15,460 nt of DNA from contig DXOJ01000634.1 in NCBI GenBank assembly GCA_019412865.1, positions 1 through 15,460 of the forward strand, written 5' to 3'. The notes under the pieces are model-generated. The model was not told the DNA's origin, did not search any database, and was given only the letters and a program-made list of their open reading frames with translations. Positions 1-8,723 of this stretch are shown piece by piece. The translations under genes were made by a program, and so were the position numbers. The DNA is from Bacteroides sp. (lineage in GTDB: Bacteria > Bacteroidota > Bacteroidia > Bacteroidales > Bacteroidaceae). Position 1 is the first letter of the stretch. Each line of letters starts with the position of its first letter.

Positions 1-25
1 ATTCATAAATCATAAATCCTCAAAA

Positions 26-694
26 ATGTACGCTATATTTTATAAAGAATGGATAAAGACACGGTGGTATTTTCTGCTTGCCGTGCTCGCCACACTCGGT
101 TTTACAGGCTACTGTATGCTTCGCATCAACCGGGTGGTAGAAATGAAAGGGGCTGCTCATGTATGGGAAGTCATGCTGCAACGCGATGTTATCTTCATTG
201 ATATGTTGCAATATATCCCCCTGATTGCCGGAATCCTGATGGCAATCGTGCAGTTTGTCCCCGAGATGCAACGCAAATGTTTGAAACTGACTCTCCATCT
301 GCCTTATCCGGAACTAAAAATGACGGGCAATATGTTACTCTCCGGACTCATATTGATTCTTGTCTGTTTTGCTTCTAATTTCCTGTTGATGGAAGTATAC
401 CTGAACGGAATACTTGCCCATGAACTGAAGAACCACATATTGCTCACCGCTTTAACGTGGTATCTTGCCGGGATTTCCGGCTACCTGCTCGTCGCATGGA
501 TCTGCCTTGAACCGGCATGGAAACGTCGTATTCTGAATCTCATTATCGCTGTATTGTTACTCCGGATCTTCTTTCTGTCGCCCACACCGGAAGCATACAA
601 CAAGTTCCTCCCTTATTTAGTGGTTTATACTTTGTTGACAGCTTCTTTCTCGTGGCTTTCTATCGTACGATTTAAGGCCGGAAAGCAGGACTAA
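26..694 (+). CDS. Multi-pass membrane protein, probable ABC transporter permease subunit
   Basis: This 222-residue protein consists mainly of hydrophobic segments. About six membrane spans are visible, near residues 15-32, 60-80, 100-125, 138-160, 168-186 and 195-213. The N-terminus (MYAIFYKEWIKTRWYF) has the short amphipathic start followed by a basic turn that is common in ABC-2-type permeases. No ATP-binding motif is present, so a partner ATPase is expected upstream, outside the window. The next gene (735) encodes a DUF4857-type protein, a family I recall beside such permeases in Bacteroides. The 40-nt gap between them suggests co-transcription. The ATG at 26 is the first start in frame with the membrane pattern. 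Substrate is unknown. The permease assignment rests on topology and context, not on a diagnostic motif. Confidence 0.7.
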   Translation: MYAIFYKEWIKTRWYFLLAVLATLGFTGYCMLRINRVVEMKGAAHVWEVMLQRDVIFIDMLQYIPLIAGILMAIVQFVPEMQRKCLKLTLHLPYPELKMTGNMLLSGLILILVCFASNFLLMEVYLNGILAHELKNHILLTALTWYLAGISGYLLVAWICLEPAWKRRILNLIIAVLLLRIFFLSPTPEAYNKFLPYLVVYTLLTASFSWLSIVRFKAGKQD

Positions 695-697
695 ACA

Positions 698-725
698 ATT
701 AAAAATTAAAGATTAAAAATTAAAA
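698..725 (+). repeat. Short tandem heptad repeat, four units of ATTAAA(A/G)
   Basis: Four consecutive 7-nt units (ATTAAAA, ATTAAAG, ATTAAAA, ATTAAAA) fill most of the gap between the permease stop and the ATG at 735. The tract ends 9 nt before that start codon. It is therefore an A/T-rich, unstructured leader where the ribosome would bind, and a change in unit number would alter spacing upstream of the start. Confidence 0.7.
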
Positions 726-734
726 GATTGAGAA

Positions 735-1769
735 ATGAGACGTTTCAGTACCATACTATTATATGTAACCATCGCTTTCCTGCTTCTTTGGCAGTTGCCT
801 TGGTGTTACAACTTCTTTGTCGTAAAGCCGGAGAAGACTCCCTTTACCCTATATAGTTTCGTCATTGGCGATTTCGCACAGATGGGACAGGAAGAGGGAA
901 AGGGAAGCGTGCGTCGCGACTTGGCAGGAAACATTTATTCGGAAGCTGCTTTCGACAGCATCCTGCCTATGTTTTACTTCCGCCAGTTGATGTCTGACGA
1001 GCGTTTTCCAGATACCATTCAAGGAATCGCAGTGACTCCCAAAATGGTGCAGACGGAAAACTTCAACTTCCGCAGCGTTCCTTCGGATATCAATGCGCCT
1101 TCTATCGGACTTTACCCGCTAATGGAATCCATGTCAGGACGTGTGGATTTAAAAATGCCGGATGATGTATTCCGCATCACCTCCAAAGGGATCGAATTCA
1201 TCGACATGGCTACCAACAGCGTGAAGGAAGATAAAAGCCTTCAGTTTACCGAAGCTATGACTAAGAAAGATTTTCGTTTCCCGGCAACGGAGATTGTAGG
1301 AAATCCGACGGTGAAAAAGGAGTATGACGAAGGTTACCTTCTATTGGATGCCGACCGCCGTCTGTTTCATCTGAAACAGGTGAAAGGGCGTCCGTATGTC
1401 CGTGCCATCACCTTGCCTGAAGGACTGACGTTAAAGCATCTGTATCTGACCGAGTTCAGAAACAAAAAGACGCTTGCTTTTATGACCGATGTCAACAACG
1501 CCTTCTATGTGTTGCAGAATCGGACGTATGAAATCGTAAAAACAGGAATCCCGGTATTCAATCCCGAAACGGATGCATTAACCATCATCGGTAATATGTT
1601 CGATTGGACGGTACGTGTGACTACTCCGACCTCTGATAATTATTACGCATTGAATGCCGACGATTATTCATTGATTAAAAAATTAGAGAACGCATCGTCT
1701 ACTCATTCCATGCCCGGTATTACTTTCACATCTTATACTGATAAATATGTAATACCACGTTTCGAATAG
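735..1769 (+). CDS. DUF4857-type membrane-anchored protein
   Basis: This 344-residue protein has one N-terminal hydrophobic segment (about residues 6-24, LLYVTIAFLLLWQLPW) followed by a long soluble region. It is probably anchored in the inner membrane with its body in the periplasm. The body carries regularly spaced beta-like segments such as residues 196-230 (EYDEGYLLLDADRRLFHLKQ), suggesting repeated strands, possibly a propeller. I recognise the general type as DUF4857, found next to ABC permease genes in Bacteroidales. No enzymatic motif is seen. It follows the permease gene by 40 nt and is the last gene before a strong hairpin, so it is probably the end of that operon. Its role in the exporter is unknown. 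The family name is recalled from pattern and context and was not searched. Confidence 0.7.
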   Translation: MRRFSTILLYVTIAFLLLWQLPWCYNFFVVKPEKTPFTLYSFVIGDFAQMGQEEGKGSVRRDLAGNIYSEAAFDSILPMFYFRQLMSDERFPDTIQGIAVTPKMVQTENFNFRSVPSDINAPSIGLYPLMESMSGRVDLKMPDDVFRITSKGIEFIDMATNSVKEDKSLQFTEAMTKKDFRFPATEIVGNPTVKKEYDEGYLLLDADRRLFHLKQVKGRPYVRAITLPEGLTLKHLYLTEFRNKKTLAFMTDVNNAFYVLQNRTYEIVKTGIPVFNPETDALTIIGNMFDWTVRVTTPTSDNYYALNADDYSLIKKLENASSTHSMPGITFTSYTDKYVIPRFE

Positions 1770-1787
1770 TATTCCCATATTGAATGT

Positions 1788-1855
1788 AACAGTTGTAAGG
1801 GACTATCAAAAGTCAATCTATTAAATATGACTTAGGGTAGTCCCTTACTGTTTTC
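1788..1855 (+). terminator. Long stem-loop terminator after the DUF4857-type gene
   Basis: GTAAGGGACTA (1795-1805) pairs perfectly with TAGTCCCTTAC (1838-1848). The stem extends outward through AACAG pairing with CTGTT around a small bulge. A second inner stem pairs AAGTCA (1810-1815) with TGACTT (1828-1833). The right arm runs into TGTTTTCTT. It starts 18 nt after the stop at 1769 and lies upstream of the next promoter, as expected for a rho-independent terminator. Confidence 0.75.
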
Positions 1856-1933
1856 TTCCCATGCGTGTATAGGAAACAAAAAGAATTACAATCTTTTCTT
1901 CTGTAAGTATGGGCTTTTTCCGGCAAGAAAGTT

Positions 1934-1941
1934 TATCTTTG
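1934..1941 (+). promoter_or_regulatory. Bacteroides-type -7 promoter box for the lamin-tail lipoprotein gene
   Basis: TATCTTTG matches the Bacteroides -7 consensus TAnnTTTG. It lies after the terminator at 1788-1855 and 90 nt before the ATG at 2031, implying a 5' leader of roughly 80 nt. A T-run (about 1914-1919) lies near the expected -33 position but is not a clear TTTG. Confidence 0.6.
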
Positions 1942-2030
1942 CCGACTCATTCAAATATTCAGACCGCAATTGCTTCTGCATTATACACAAACAAATACGG
2001 TAAAACGAAAAAACTCAAATTAAAAACCGT

Positions 2031-3311
2031 ATGAAAGTTTACAAAGCATTTGCTTTCCTAAGTATCTTCATCATATTGTTCTATAATTGTTCGCTCCCTA
2101 CTGATGACGAAGAAAAAGGAGATTCAGAGGGAGAGGATACAGTTACCTCCGAACTTCCCTGGGAAGGAGAGATGGACAAATTCACCATCAATTCTAAAGA
2201 AGGAATCCATCTGAATGATCCATACGAAGACGCCGGAACAGCTTATGTCACCATTCCTTCCACCTCTGTAAAAAATACCCGTTGGGAATTTGGAGTTCAC
2301 CTCACCTTTAATCCTTCCGCTAACAATTATGCACGATTTTATCTGACTTCTTCCTCAAACATTCTTTCCGGTAATTTAAACGGCTATTATATTCAGATTG
2401 GAGGAGCAAAAGACAATGTAGCTCTTTATCGTCAAAACGGAGAGCAGTCTAAACTACTGGCTTCGGGAAGAGAACTGATGAAAGGCGACTCATCACCGAA
2501 ACTATATATAAAAGTAGAACGTGACAATAACGGTTACTGGACTTTTTGGACACGGCTTGAATCCGAGAATGAATACGTAAAAGAAAAACAGATAAAAGAT
2601 ACCGATATACAGACTTCCCGCTACTGCGGTATATACTGCATTTACACCAAAACCCGTTGTAAAGGATTCACGTTCCATCACATACAGTTGTCTAATGACG
2701 TAGAAACGAACACATCACCCGACGAAACACCCGATACCCCCGATACGGTTCTACCGGACAATCCCGACACTCCCGAATTACCGGAAGATGTGAGAGGTAT
2801 GCTTCTTTTCAACGAAATAATGTATGATAATGCTACTGACGGTGCAGAATATGTAGAAATTTATAATCCGGGTGAAAAGACTATTACTCTGCCAACTCTC
2901 TATCTATACAAAATGTATGAAAGTGGCACAGTATACAGTACTACCACTCTTTGTAACGAGAGTTCCTCCACTCCCATCACCATTCCATCCAAAGGTTATC
3001 TTTGCTTCAGCAAATACACCAGCAAGGTCATTCGGAAACATAAAGTAAATGGAGAGAACCTGATAGAAATACCCAAATTCCCGACTCTTAATAACGACGG
3101 AGGCTATCTGGCACTCTCCTGTAGCGAGAAGCCGGAGAAAGGACAAACTTTTGATACTTGCCGTTTTAGAGATGAGATGCACGATTCTGACAACAAAAAG
3201 ACAACCGGCATTTCGCTTGAAAAGAAATCTCCGGAGTTGTCCTCGCTCAACAAAAACTGGCGTTCGTCCAAACACGCGACCGGAGGCACACCGGGAATAA
3301 AAAATAGGTAA
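2031..3311 (+). CDS. Lipoprotein with C-terminal lamin-tail domain
   Basis: This 426-residue protein starts with a hydrophobic signal segment ending at FYNC, so Cys20 is the likely lipidation site. The residues after it (SLPTDDEEKGD) are acidic and resemble the lipoprotein export signal that sends Bacteroidetes lipoproteins to the cell surface. Residues about 40-225 form a beta-rich domain (for example WEFGVHLTFNPS and GYYIQIGGAKDNVALY) like a concanavalin-type jelly roll. A Pro/Asp/Thr linker follows (about 227-252). Residues 254-426 match a lamin-tail domain, with LLFNEIMYDN, AEYVEIYNPG and a closing GISLEKKSPE...GTPG pattern. Lamin-tail domains occur in secreted proteins, often with nucleases, but no nuclease motif is present here. 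It has its own promoter and lies 92 nt upstream of the salvage operon. A surface role in binding cell-wall debris is only a guess. Confidence 0.8.
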   Translation: MKVYKAFAFLSIFIILFYNCSLPTDDEEKGDSEGEDTVTSELPWEGEMDKFTINSKEGIHLNDPYEDAGTAYVTIPSTSVKNTRWEFGVHLTFNPSANNYARFYLTSSSNILSGNLNGYYIQIGGAKDNVALYRQNGEQSKLLASGRELMKGDSSPKLYIKVERDNNGYWTFWTRLESENEYVKEKQIKDTDIQTSRYCGIYCIYTKTRCKGFTFHHIQLSNDVETNTSPDETPDTPDTVLPDNPDTPELPEDVRGMLLFNEIMYDNATDGAEYVEIYNPGEKTITLPTLYLYKMYESGTVYSTTTLCNESSSTPITIPSKGYLCFSKYTSKVIRKHKVNGENLIEIPKFPTLNNDGGYLALSCSEKPEKGQTFDTCRFRDEMHDSDNKKTTGISLEKKSPELSSLNKNWRSSKHATGGTPGIKNR

Positions 3312-3338
3312 GAGTATACATATCTATGATAAATTCCC

Positions 3339-3346
3339 TACTTTTG
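3339..3346 (+). promoter_or_regulatory. -7 promoter box of the peptidoglycan salvage operon
   Basis: TACTTTTG fits TAnnTTTG and lies 57 nt upstream of the symporter ATG at 3404, giving a leader of about 50 nt. It is the only good promoter box I see ahead of the six closely spaced genes that follow. It therefore probably drives the transcript through murQ, with possible read-through from the lipoprotein gene because no clear terminator lies between them. Confidence 0.55.
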
Positions 3347-3403
3347 TAGACAAAGATAAACTTATTCGAATCATTCATCCTCAAACGAATTTAAATAGCA
3401 GAT

Positions 3404-4897
3404 ATGAGTCCAGCCGTTATATCTATCACTATTGTGGCATACTTTATAATCCTGTTCACTATCTCTTATATAGCAGGACGCAAAGCTGACAATGAAGGGT
3501 TCTTCGTAGGAAACCGTAAATCGGCATGGTATGTTGTTGCCTTTGCCATGATTGGTTCCACCATTTCGGGAGTTACTTTTGTATCTGTTCCGGGCATGGT
3601 ACAAGCTAGCAGTTTCTCTTATCTGCAAATGGTACTCGGCTTTATAGTCGGACAGTTTATTATCGCCTTTGTGCTTGTTCCACTGTTCTATCGGATGAAT
3701 CTGGTTTCTATCTATGAATATTTGGAGAACAGATTCGGAGCTTCATCCTATAAAACAGGAGCATGGTTCTTCTTTATCTCAAAGATGCTGGGAGCTGCCG
3801 TTCGACTATTTCTGGTATGCCTGACGCTGCAACTGCTGATCTTCGAGCCTTTCCATCTTCCTTTCCTGTTGAATGTCATACTTACCGTATTTATAGTATG
3901 GCTCTATACTTTCCGGGGCGGAGTGAAATCATTGATATGGACGGATGTTCTAAAAACATTCTGCCTCGTAGTGTCGGTTGTACTTTGCATCTATTATATT
4001 GCTTCCAGCCTGCATCTGAATTTCAGTGGTTTGATTAGTACGATTTCAGACAGTGACTTTTCCAAGACATTCTTTTTTGACGATGTCAACGACAAACGAT
4101 ATTTCTTCAAACAATTCCTGGCAGGTGTATTCACCGTTATTGCCATGAACGGGCTCGACCAGGATATGATGCAACGCAATCTTAGCTGCAAGAATTTCCG
4201 GGATTCACAGAAGAATATGATTACCAGTGGAATCTCACAGTTCTTTGTCATTCTGCTTTTTCTGATGCTGGGAGTACTGCTATATACGTTCACAGCACAG
4301 CAAGGCATTGGGAATCCGGAAAAAAGCGACGAGTTGTTTCCGATGATTGCTACCGGAAATTATTTTCCCGGCATAGTCGGAATATTATTCATTATCGGAC
4401 TGATAGCCTCCGCCTATTCTGCAGCGGGTTCTGCCTTGACGGCACTGACCACTTCCTTTACTGTAGATATTTTACATGCACAGAAAAAAGGAGAGGCGGC
4501 ACTTAGCCAAATACGCAAACATGTACATATCGGTATGGCAGTTGTGATGGGAGCAGTCATTTTCGTATTCAATCTGCTGAACAACACCAGTGTGATTGAT
4601 GCGATTTACACATTGGCCAGTTATACGTATGGCCCTATCTTAGGACTGTTCGCTTTCGGCATCTTCACCAAGAAACAAGTTTATGATAAATATATTCCGT
4701 TGGTAGCTATCGCTTCTCCTATTCTTTGCTATATCCTGCAAAGAAATTCGGAAGCATGGCTCAACGGTTACCAAATTAGTTACGAGTTGTTGATAATCAA
4801 TGCCCTGTTCACATTCCTTGGACTTTGTTTGTTCATCAAAAGACAAGACAAAGAAACATCTTACACAACTCATACTACAAAACAAGAAGTAAAATAA
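3404..4897 (+). CDS. Sodium:solute symporter (SSS family)
   Basis: This 497-residue inner-membrane protein has about 13 hydrophobic helices, the usual size and topology of the SSS/LeuT-fold family. Family hallmarks include an early helix ending [20 protein letters not shown], the following [19 protein letters not shown], the [15 protein letters not shown] turn near residues 170-185, and a conserved [21 protein letters not shown] segment near 330-350. That last segment corresponds to the region with sodium-site serines and threonines in SSS proteins. It is the first gene of the run ending in murQ and overlaps the next gene by one base (TAATG). Context suggests uptake of a cell-wall sugar or sialic-acid-like compound across the inner membrane. 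The substrate cannot be read from sequence. Confidence 0.9.
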   Translation: MSPAVISITIVAYFIILFTISYIAGRKADNEGFFVGNRKSAWYVVAFAMIGSTISGVTFVSVPGMVQASSFSYLQMVLGFIVGQFIIAFVLVPLFYRMNLVSIYEYLENRFGASSYKTGAWFFFISKMLGAAVRLFLVCLTLQLLIFEPFHLPFLLNVILTVFIVWLYTFRGGVKSLIWTDVLKTFCLVVSVVLCIYYIASSLHLNFSGLISTISDSDFSKTFFFDDVNDKRYFFKQFLAGVFTVIAMNGLDQDMMQRNLSCKNFRDSQKNMITSGISQFFVILLFLMLGVLLYTFTAQQGIGNPEKSDELFPMIATGNYFPGIVGILFIIGLIASAYSAAGSALTALTTSFTVDILHAQKKGEAALSQIRKHVHIGMAVVMGAVIFVFNLLNNTSVIDAIYTLASYTYGPILGLFAFGIFTKKQVYDKYIPLVAIASPILCYILQRNSEAWLNGYQISYELLIINALFTFLGLCLFIKRQDKETSYTTHTTKQEVK

Positions 4898-7362
4898 TGA
4901 AAACAACAATCAACTGTTTTCTTCCTTTCAGCCGGTTGGAAGAAACTGTGCAAACAGTTAAGGAGTTACGTGCATCGACGCTGGTAGACAAAATTTATTT
5001 ATTGGCATCGCCAATTACCAATGTCTGTATTCCCGGATGCGAACTCATCTCTGTAGAGAAAATGCAGTCTACACAAGCGATGCGAGCTATTGCAGATCAT
5101 TCTGATAAAACATATACCTTGCTTTATACCAAACACACTGCACTAAAAATAGGCATGTTCGCTCTTGAAAGAATGGTTCAAGTAATGGAAATGACCCAAG
5201 CTGGCATGGTATATGCAGACCATTACCAACAGATAGACGGTGTGCAAAAAACAGCTCCGGTCATTGATTACCAACCCGGTAGCCTGCGTGACGACTTCAA
5301 TTTCGGCTCGGTTTTACTGTTCAATGCCAACGCATTCAAGGAAGTTATAGAAAATACAGAAGAGGAATATCAATATGCAGGCTTGTATGATTTGAGACTC
5401 AAAATATCCCAAAAGAGCAAACTGGTACACATCAACGAATATCTATATACCGAAGTAGAAAGTGACAAGCGGAAAAGCGGTGAGAAGCAGTTCGATTATG
5501 TAGACCCTAAAAACCGTCAGGTACAGATTGAAATGGAACAGGCATGCACCAACCATTTGAAGGAAATTGGCGGATATCTTTATCCTATCTTCCGTCCCGT
5601 AGACTTTTCTTCTCACACTTTTGAATATGAAGCTTCTGTCATTATACCCGTACGCAACCGTATTCGCACAGTCAAAGATGCCGTACGCTCGGCACTGAAC
5701 CAGCAAACGACCTTTCCGTTCAATGTCATTGTCATCGACAATCATTCAACAGACGGGACCAGTGAAGTTCTCCATGAACTTAGTTCGGACAAGCGGCTGA
5801 TTCACGTCATTCCCGAAAGAGATGACCTCGGTATAGGCGGATGTTGGAACATAGGTATCCATCACGAGAAATGCGGAAAGTTTGCCGTCCAACTTGATAG
5901 CGATGACGTGTATAAAGACGAACATAGCCTGCAAATCATCATTGATACTTTCTATAAACAGAAATGTGCAATGGTAATCGGCACTTATATGATGACTAAC
6001 TTTGATATGCAGGAAATTGCCCCCGGCATCATCGATCATAAGGAATGGACGCCCGACAACGGACGAAATAATGCATTACGTATCAACGGTCTGGGAGCTC
6101 CCCGTGCATTCTACACTCCCATTCTTCGGGAAATCAAAGTCCCGAACACAAGCTATGGAGAAGATTATGCTCTTGGATTGAAAATTTCACACGATTATCA
6201 GATAGGCAGAATATACGACGTGATTTACCTTTGCCGCCGTTGGGAAGGCAACTCGGATGCTGCACTGCCTGTTGAGAAAATCAACCAGAATAATCTATAT
6301 AAAGACCGACTTCGTACGTGGGAATTGGAACAGCGCATCCTGCAACAAGAAACGACATTAGAGAAAATTCAGCAAAAAATCGAACAGTTATTCCAAAAGC
6401 AAACTCTTTCTTGGGAACTAGCCAAAGAGAATTACCAAGCATTGGAACAGTATCGGTCACGAACAAAAGAAATATCCAAATGGTTTGGTAATCAAGGTTT
6501 AGCTGCGAACCTATTCCTTAATCCGAAACGTATTCTTTCGGCTACCGCACAGACAAACACTGCCTCCATTCATTCACGACCTTGCTTCCTCTGCCAAACA
6601 AACCGACCGCAGGAACAAGAGTTCATCAGTTATAGGAATTATCAGATACTGGTTAATCCCTATCCCATATTCAAACACCACTTTACAATTGTAGATAAGG
6701 AACACAAGTCGCAATCCATAGTCGGGCGTTTTAAAGATATGATAGAATTCACCGACATAATGAGAGAATACTTCCTTTTGTATAATGGACCGGAATGTGG
6801 AGCTTCCGCTCCCGATCATGCCCATTTTCAAGCTTGCAGTAAAGAGGAAAGAATGCAAGGACCATATTGCGATCACATAGATTTAATAGATAACGACAAG
6901 GTGCAAATTAGTTATGAAGATTTCCCGTACAGTTTCATCAGGATTCAGGCGAAAAACAAGACAACAATGTCGAAAACCTTTCATCTGATTTACGACATTT
7001 TAGCTGCCAATAATAACGGAAAAGAACCAATGATGAATATTCTTGCCTGGTATGGTTTGGAACGCACCAAAGAGGATTTTGGAAAGAACTATGACGATGA
7101 ATTTGAGTCAGTGGCCGAACACCCTTACAATTGTATTATCTTCTTACGCAGCAAACATCGTCCTGACTGCTATTACGCAAAAGGGGACGAACAAATTATC
7201 ATCAGTCCTGCTATTGCTGAAATGAACGGCATATTCCCTATAGTACGTGAAGAGGATATGGAGAAACTGACTCCTGAAAAGGTATATGAGATCTATCGGG
7301 AAATATCTATATCCAAAGAAAAACTGCAAAAAATATTAGAACGTATTAAGGCTGTATTATGA
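4897..7362 (+). CDS. Tandem glycosyltransferase-like domains fused to a DUF4922/GalT-like HIT domain
   Basis: The 821-residue start at 4897 is preferred over the in-frame ATG at 4825 because it forms a TAATG overlap with the symporter stop; the longer form would overlap that gene by 73 nt. Residues about 1-225 resemble a degraded GT-A fold: Y106-A-D-H and [11 protein letters not shown] are retained, but no DXD motif is seen. Residues 244-460 are a canonical family-2 glycosyltransferase domain: SVIIPVRNR (247-255), [10 protein letters not shown] (279-288), D334-S-D-D337 (DXD) and GED (421-423). A coiled coil spans about 475-525. Residues 540-821 look like DUF4922, a HIT-superfamily domain related to GalT or GDP-galactose phosphorylase: CFLC (563-566, possible zinc site) and H641-A-H-F-Q645. 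No signal peptide or membrane span is seen, so it is cytoplasmic. The reaction is unknown. Its place between a transporter and cell-wall salvage enzymes suggests sugar-phosphate or nucleotide-sugar chemistry. Confidence 0.85.
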   Translation: MKTTINCFLPFSRLEETVQTVKELRASTLVDKIYLLASPITNVCIPGCELISVEKMQSTQAMRAIADHSDKTYTLLYTKHTALKIGMFALERMVQVMEMTQAGMVYADHYQQIDGVQKTAPVIDYQPGSLRDDFNFGSVLLFNANAFKEVIENTEEEYQYAGLYDLRLKISQKSKLVHINEYLYTEVESDKRKSGEKQFDYVDPKNRQVQIEMEQACTNHLKEIGGYLYPIFRPVDFSSHTFEYEASVIIPVRNRIRTVKDAVRSALNQQTTFPFNVIVIDNHSTDGTSEVLHELSSDKRLIHVIPERDDLGIGGCWNIGIHHEKCGKFAVQLDSDDVYKDEHSLQIIIDTFYKQKCAMVIGTYMMTNFDMQEIAPGIIDHKEWTPDNGRNNALRINGLGAPRAFYTPILREIKVPNTSYGEDYALGLKISHDYQIGRIYDVIYLCRRWEGNSDAALPVEKINQNNLYKDRLRTWELEQRILQQETTLEKIQQKIEQLFQKQTLSWELAKENYQALEQYRSRTKEISKWFGNQGLAANLFLNPKRILSATAQTNTASIHSRPCFLCQTNRPQEQEFISYRNYQILVNPYPIFKHHFTIVDKEHKSQSIVGRFKDMIEFTDIMREYFLLYNGPECGASAPDHAHFQACSKEERMQGPYCDHIDLIDNDKVQISYEDFPYSFIRIQAKNKTTMSKTFHLIYDILAANNNGKEPMMNILAWYGLERTKEDFGKNYDDEFESVAEHPYNCIIFLRSKHRPDCYYAKGDEQIIISPAIAEMNGIFPIVREEDMEKLTPEKVYEIYREISISKEKLQKILERIKAVL

Positions 7363-8708
7363 CTCAACCTCAAATAACAGTTGGTATCCTTTCCGGGAAA
7401 GAGATTGAATTCTCTTTCCCGGTGAAATTTAGTTCTTCTGTCGGAACGGAAATTTCCGGGACACAGAAAGTTATTTATCAGGATGGGAAGATTCATTGGC
7501 AAGGGAAAGAGTACGACGAATTATCCTTCATTCCTCCACAAAATGCACATGCTTTCTTTGAACTGAAAGATGTGACCATCGGAATCAACTTCCATTGGGA
7601 ACGCAAAGAAGTCCAGAAATTCAAAGGGGAATTAAAGATTATCATCGAAGGAGAACAACTAACCGCCATCAATGTGATTTCCATTGAAGAATATCTTACC
7701 AGTGTAATTTCATCCGAAATGAGCGCAACAGCTTCTTTAGAACTACTAAAGGCTCACGCCGTCATCTCCCGAAGCTGGTTACTTAATAAGTTGAGAGTTG
7801 AGAATGGAGAGTGGAGAGTTACTGTGCAGCCGGATAGCGCAGCCCACTCTCCACTCTCCACTCTCCATTCTCAATTTATAAAATGGTATGACCATGAAGC
7901 ACATAGAAATTTCGATGTATGTGCCGATGATCATTGCCAGCGTTATCAGGGAATTACACGAGCCTCAACACCACAAGCCATCGAAGCAGTCTCCGCCACG
8001 CGGGGGGAAGTGCTGATGTATAAAGGAGCGATTTGTGATGCCCGTTTCTCTAAATGTTGTGGCGGAGCTTTTGAAGAGTTCCAAAATTGTTGGGAAAACG
8101 TAAAGCATCCTTATCTAATCAGACAACGGGATAGCAAGACTGAAAAACAACTTCCCGATTTGAACATAGAGGCGGAAGCTGATAAATGGATACGTACCTC
8201 ACCTGTTGCTTTTTGTAATACGCAGGATAAGAAAATTCTAAGCCAAGTACTAAACAACTACGATCAGGAAACAGCAGACTTCTATCGTTGGAAAGTCAGT
8301 TATTCGCAGCAGGAGCTTTCAGAACTGATTCATCAACGTTCAGGGATTGATTTCGGACAAATCATTGATTTAATTCCTGTAGAACGGGGAACATCCGGAC
8401 GTCTTGTCCGACTAAAGATTGTAGGAACCTTACGGACACTCATCATTGGAAAAGAGTTGGAAATACGCCGTACCTTATCTACTTCTCATCTGTATAGTTC
8501 CGCCTTCGTAGTAGACAAGGAATATGAGGAAAAAGGACATAAAGAGGATAAAATCCCTTCACGATTCATCCTTACCGGAGCCGGATGGGGGCATGGAGTA
8601 GGACTTTGCCAGATTGGTGCTGCCGTAATGGGAGAGCAAGGTTACAAATATGAAGAAATACTGTCTCACTATTACCCCGGCAGTACGCTCGAGAAACAAT
8701 ATCAATAA
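7359..8708 (+). CDS. SpoIID/LytB-domain protein, probable peptidoglycan glycan-strand hydrolase
   Basis: The 449-residue protein overlaps the upstream stop by ATGA. SpoIID-family motifs are clear: [16 protein letters not shown] (108-122, with E120 at the position expected for the catalytic Glu), [12 protein letters not shown] shortly after, [12 protein letters not shown] and [10 protein letters not shown] in the middle, and [15 protein letters not shown] (407-421) near the C-terminus. Bacillus SpoIID is a lytic transglycosylase that cuts denuded glycan strands and leaves anhydro-MurNAc ends, which fits an operon ending in MurQ. Unlike a secreted hydrolase, the N-terminus ([18 protein letters not shown]) has no hydrophobic signal, so the product appears cytoplasmic. 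Residues about 147-172 are encoded by a heptad-repeat palindrome inserted between conserved blocks. The MFS gene follows after 15 nt. Confidence 0.88.
   Translation: MTQPQITVGILSGKEIEFSFPVKFSSSVGTEISGTQKVIYQDGKIHWQGKEYDELSFIPPQNAHAFFELKDVTIGINFHWERKEVQKFKGELKIIIEGEQLTAINVISIEEYLTSVISSEMSATASLELLKAHAVISRSWLLNKLRVENGEWRVTVQPDSAAHSPLSTLHSQFIKWYDHEAHRNFDVCADDHCQRYQGITRASTPQAIEAVSATRGEVLMYKGAICDARFSKCCGGAFEEFQNCWENVKHPYLIRQRDSKTEKQLPDLNIEAEADKWIRTSPVAFCNTQDKKILSQVLNNYDQETADFYRWKVSYSQQELSELIHQRSGIDFGQIIDLIPVERGTSGRLVRLKIVGTLRTLIIGKELEIRRTLSTSHLYSSAFVVDKEYEEKGHKEDKIPSRFILTGAGWGHGVGLCQIGAAVMGEQGYKYEEILSHYYPGSTLEKQYQ
7798..7874 (+). repeat. Heptad-repeat palindrome lying in frame inside the SpoIID-type gene
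   Basis: The 22-nt arm at 7798-7819 is perfectly complementary to 7853-7874, separated by a 33-nt loop. The arms are built from the heptad GGAGAGT on the left and ACTCTCC on the right. The right side holds one extra heptad (7846-7852), giving three units against two. Translation stays open through it ([10 protein letters not shown] ... [10 protein letters not shown]). It sits between conserved SpoIID blocks, probably in a surface loop. The low-complexity sequence is unlike the surrounding codons and looks inserted. Confidence 0.85.
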
Positions 8709-8723
8709 AAAAAGAATAATACC

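Noticed and set aside
2904..3275. Minus-strand 123-codon frame
   Set aside because: It lies wholly inside the lamin-tail gene, which has clear domain patterns, and it encodes no recognisable protein.
4825..4896. Earlier in-frame start for the GT/HIT fusion gene (24 extra residues)
   Set aside because: It would overlap the symporter gene by 73 nt, and the extra residues are basic and unlike a conserved start. The ATG at 4897 gives the usual one-base TAATG overlap.
7798..7874. Frameshift or pseudogene in the SpoIID-type gene
   Set aside because: The frame stays open through the palindrome, and conserved motifs occur in order on both sides.
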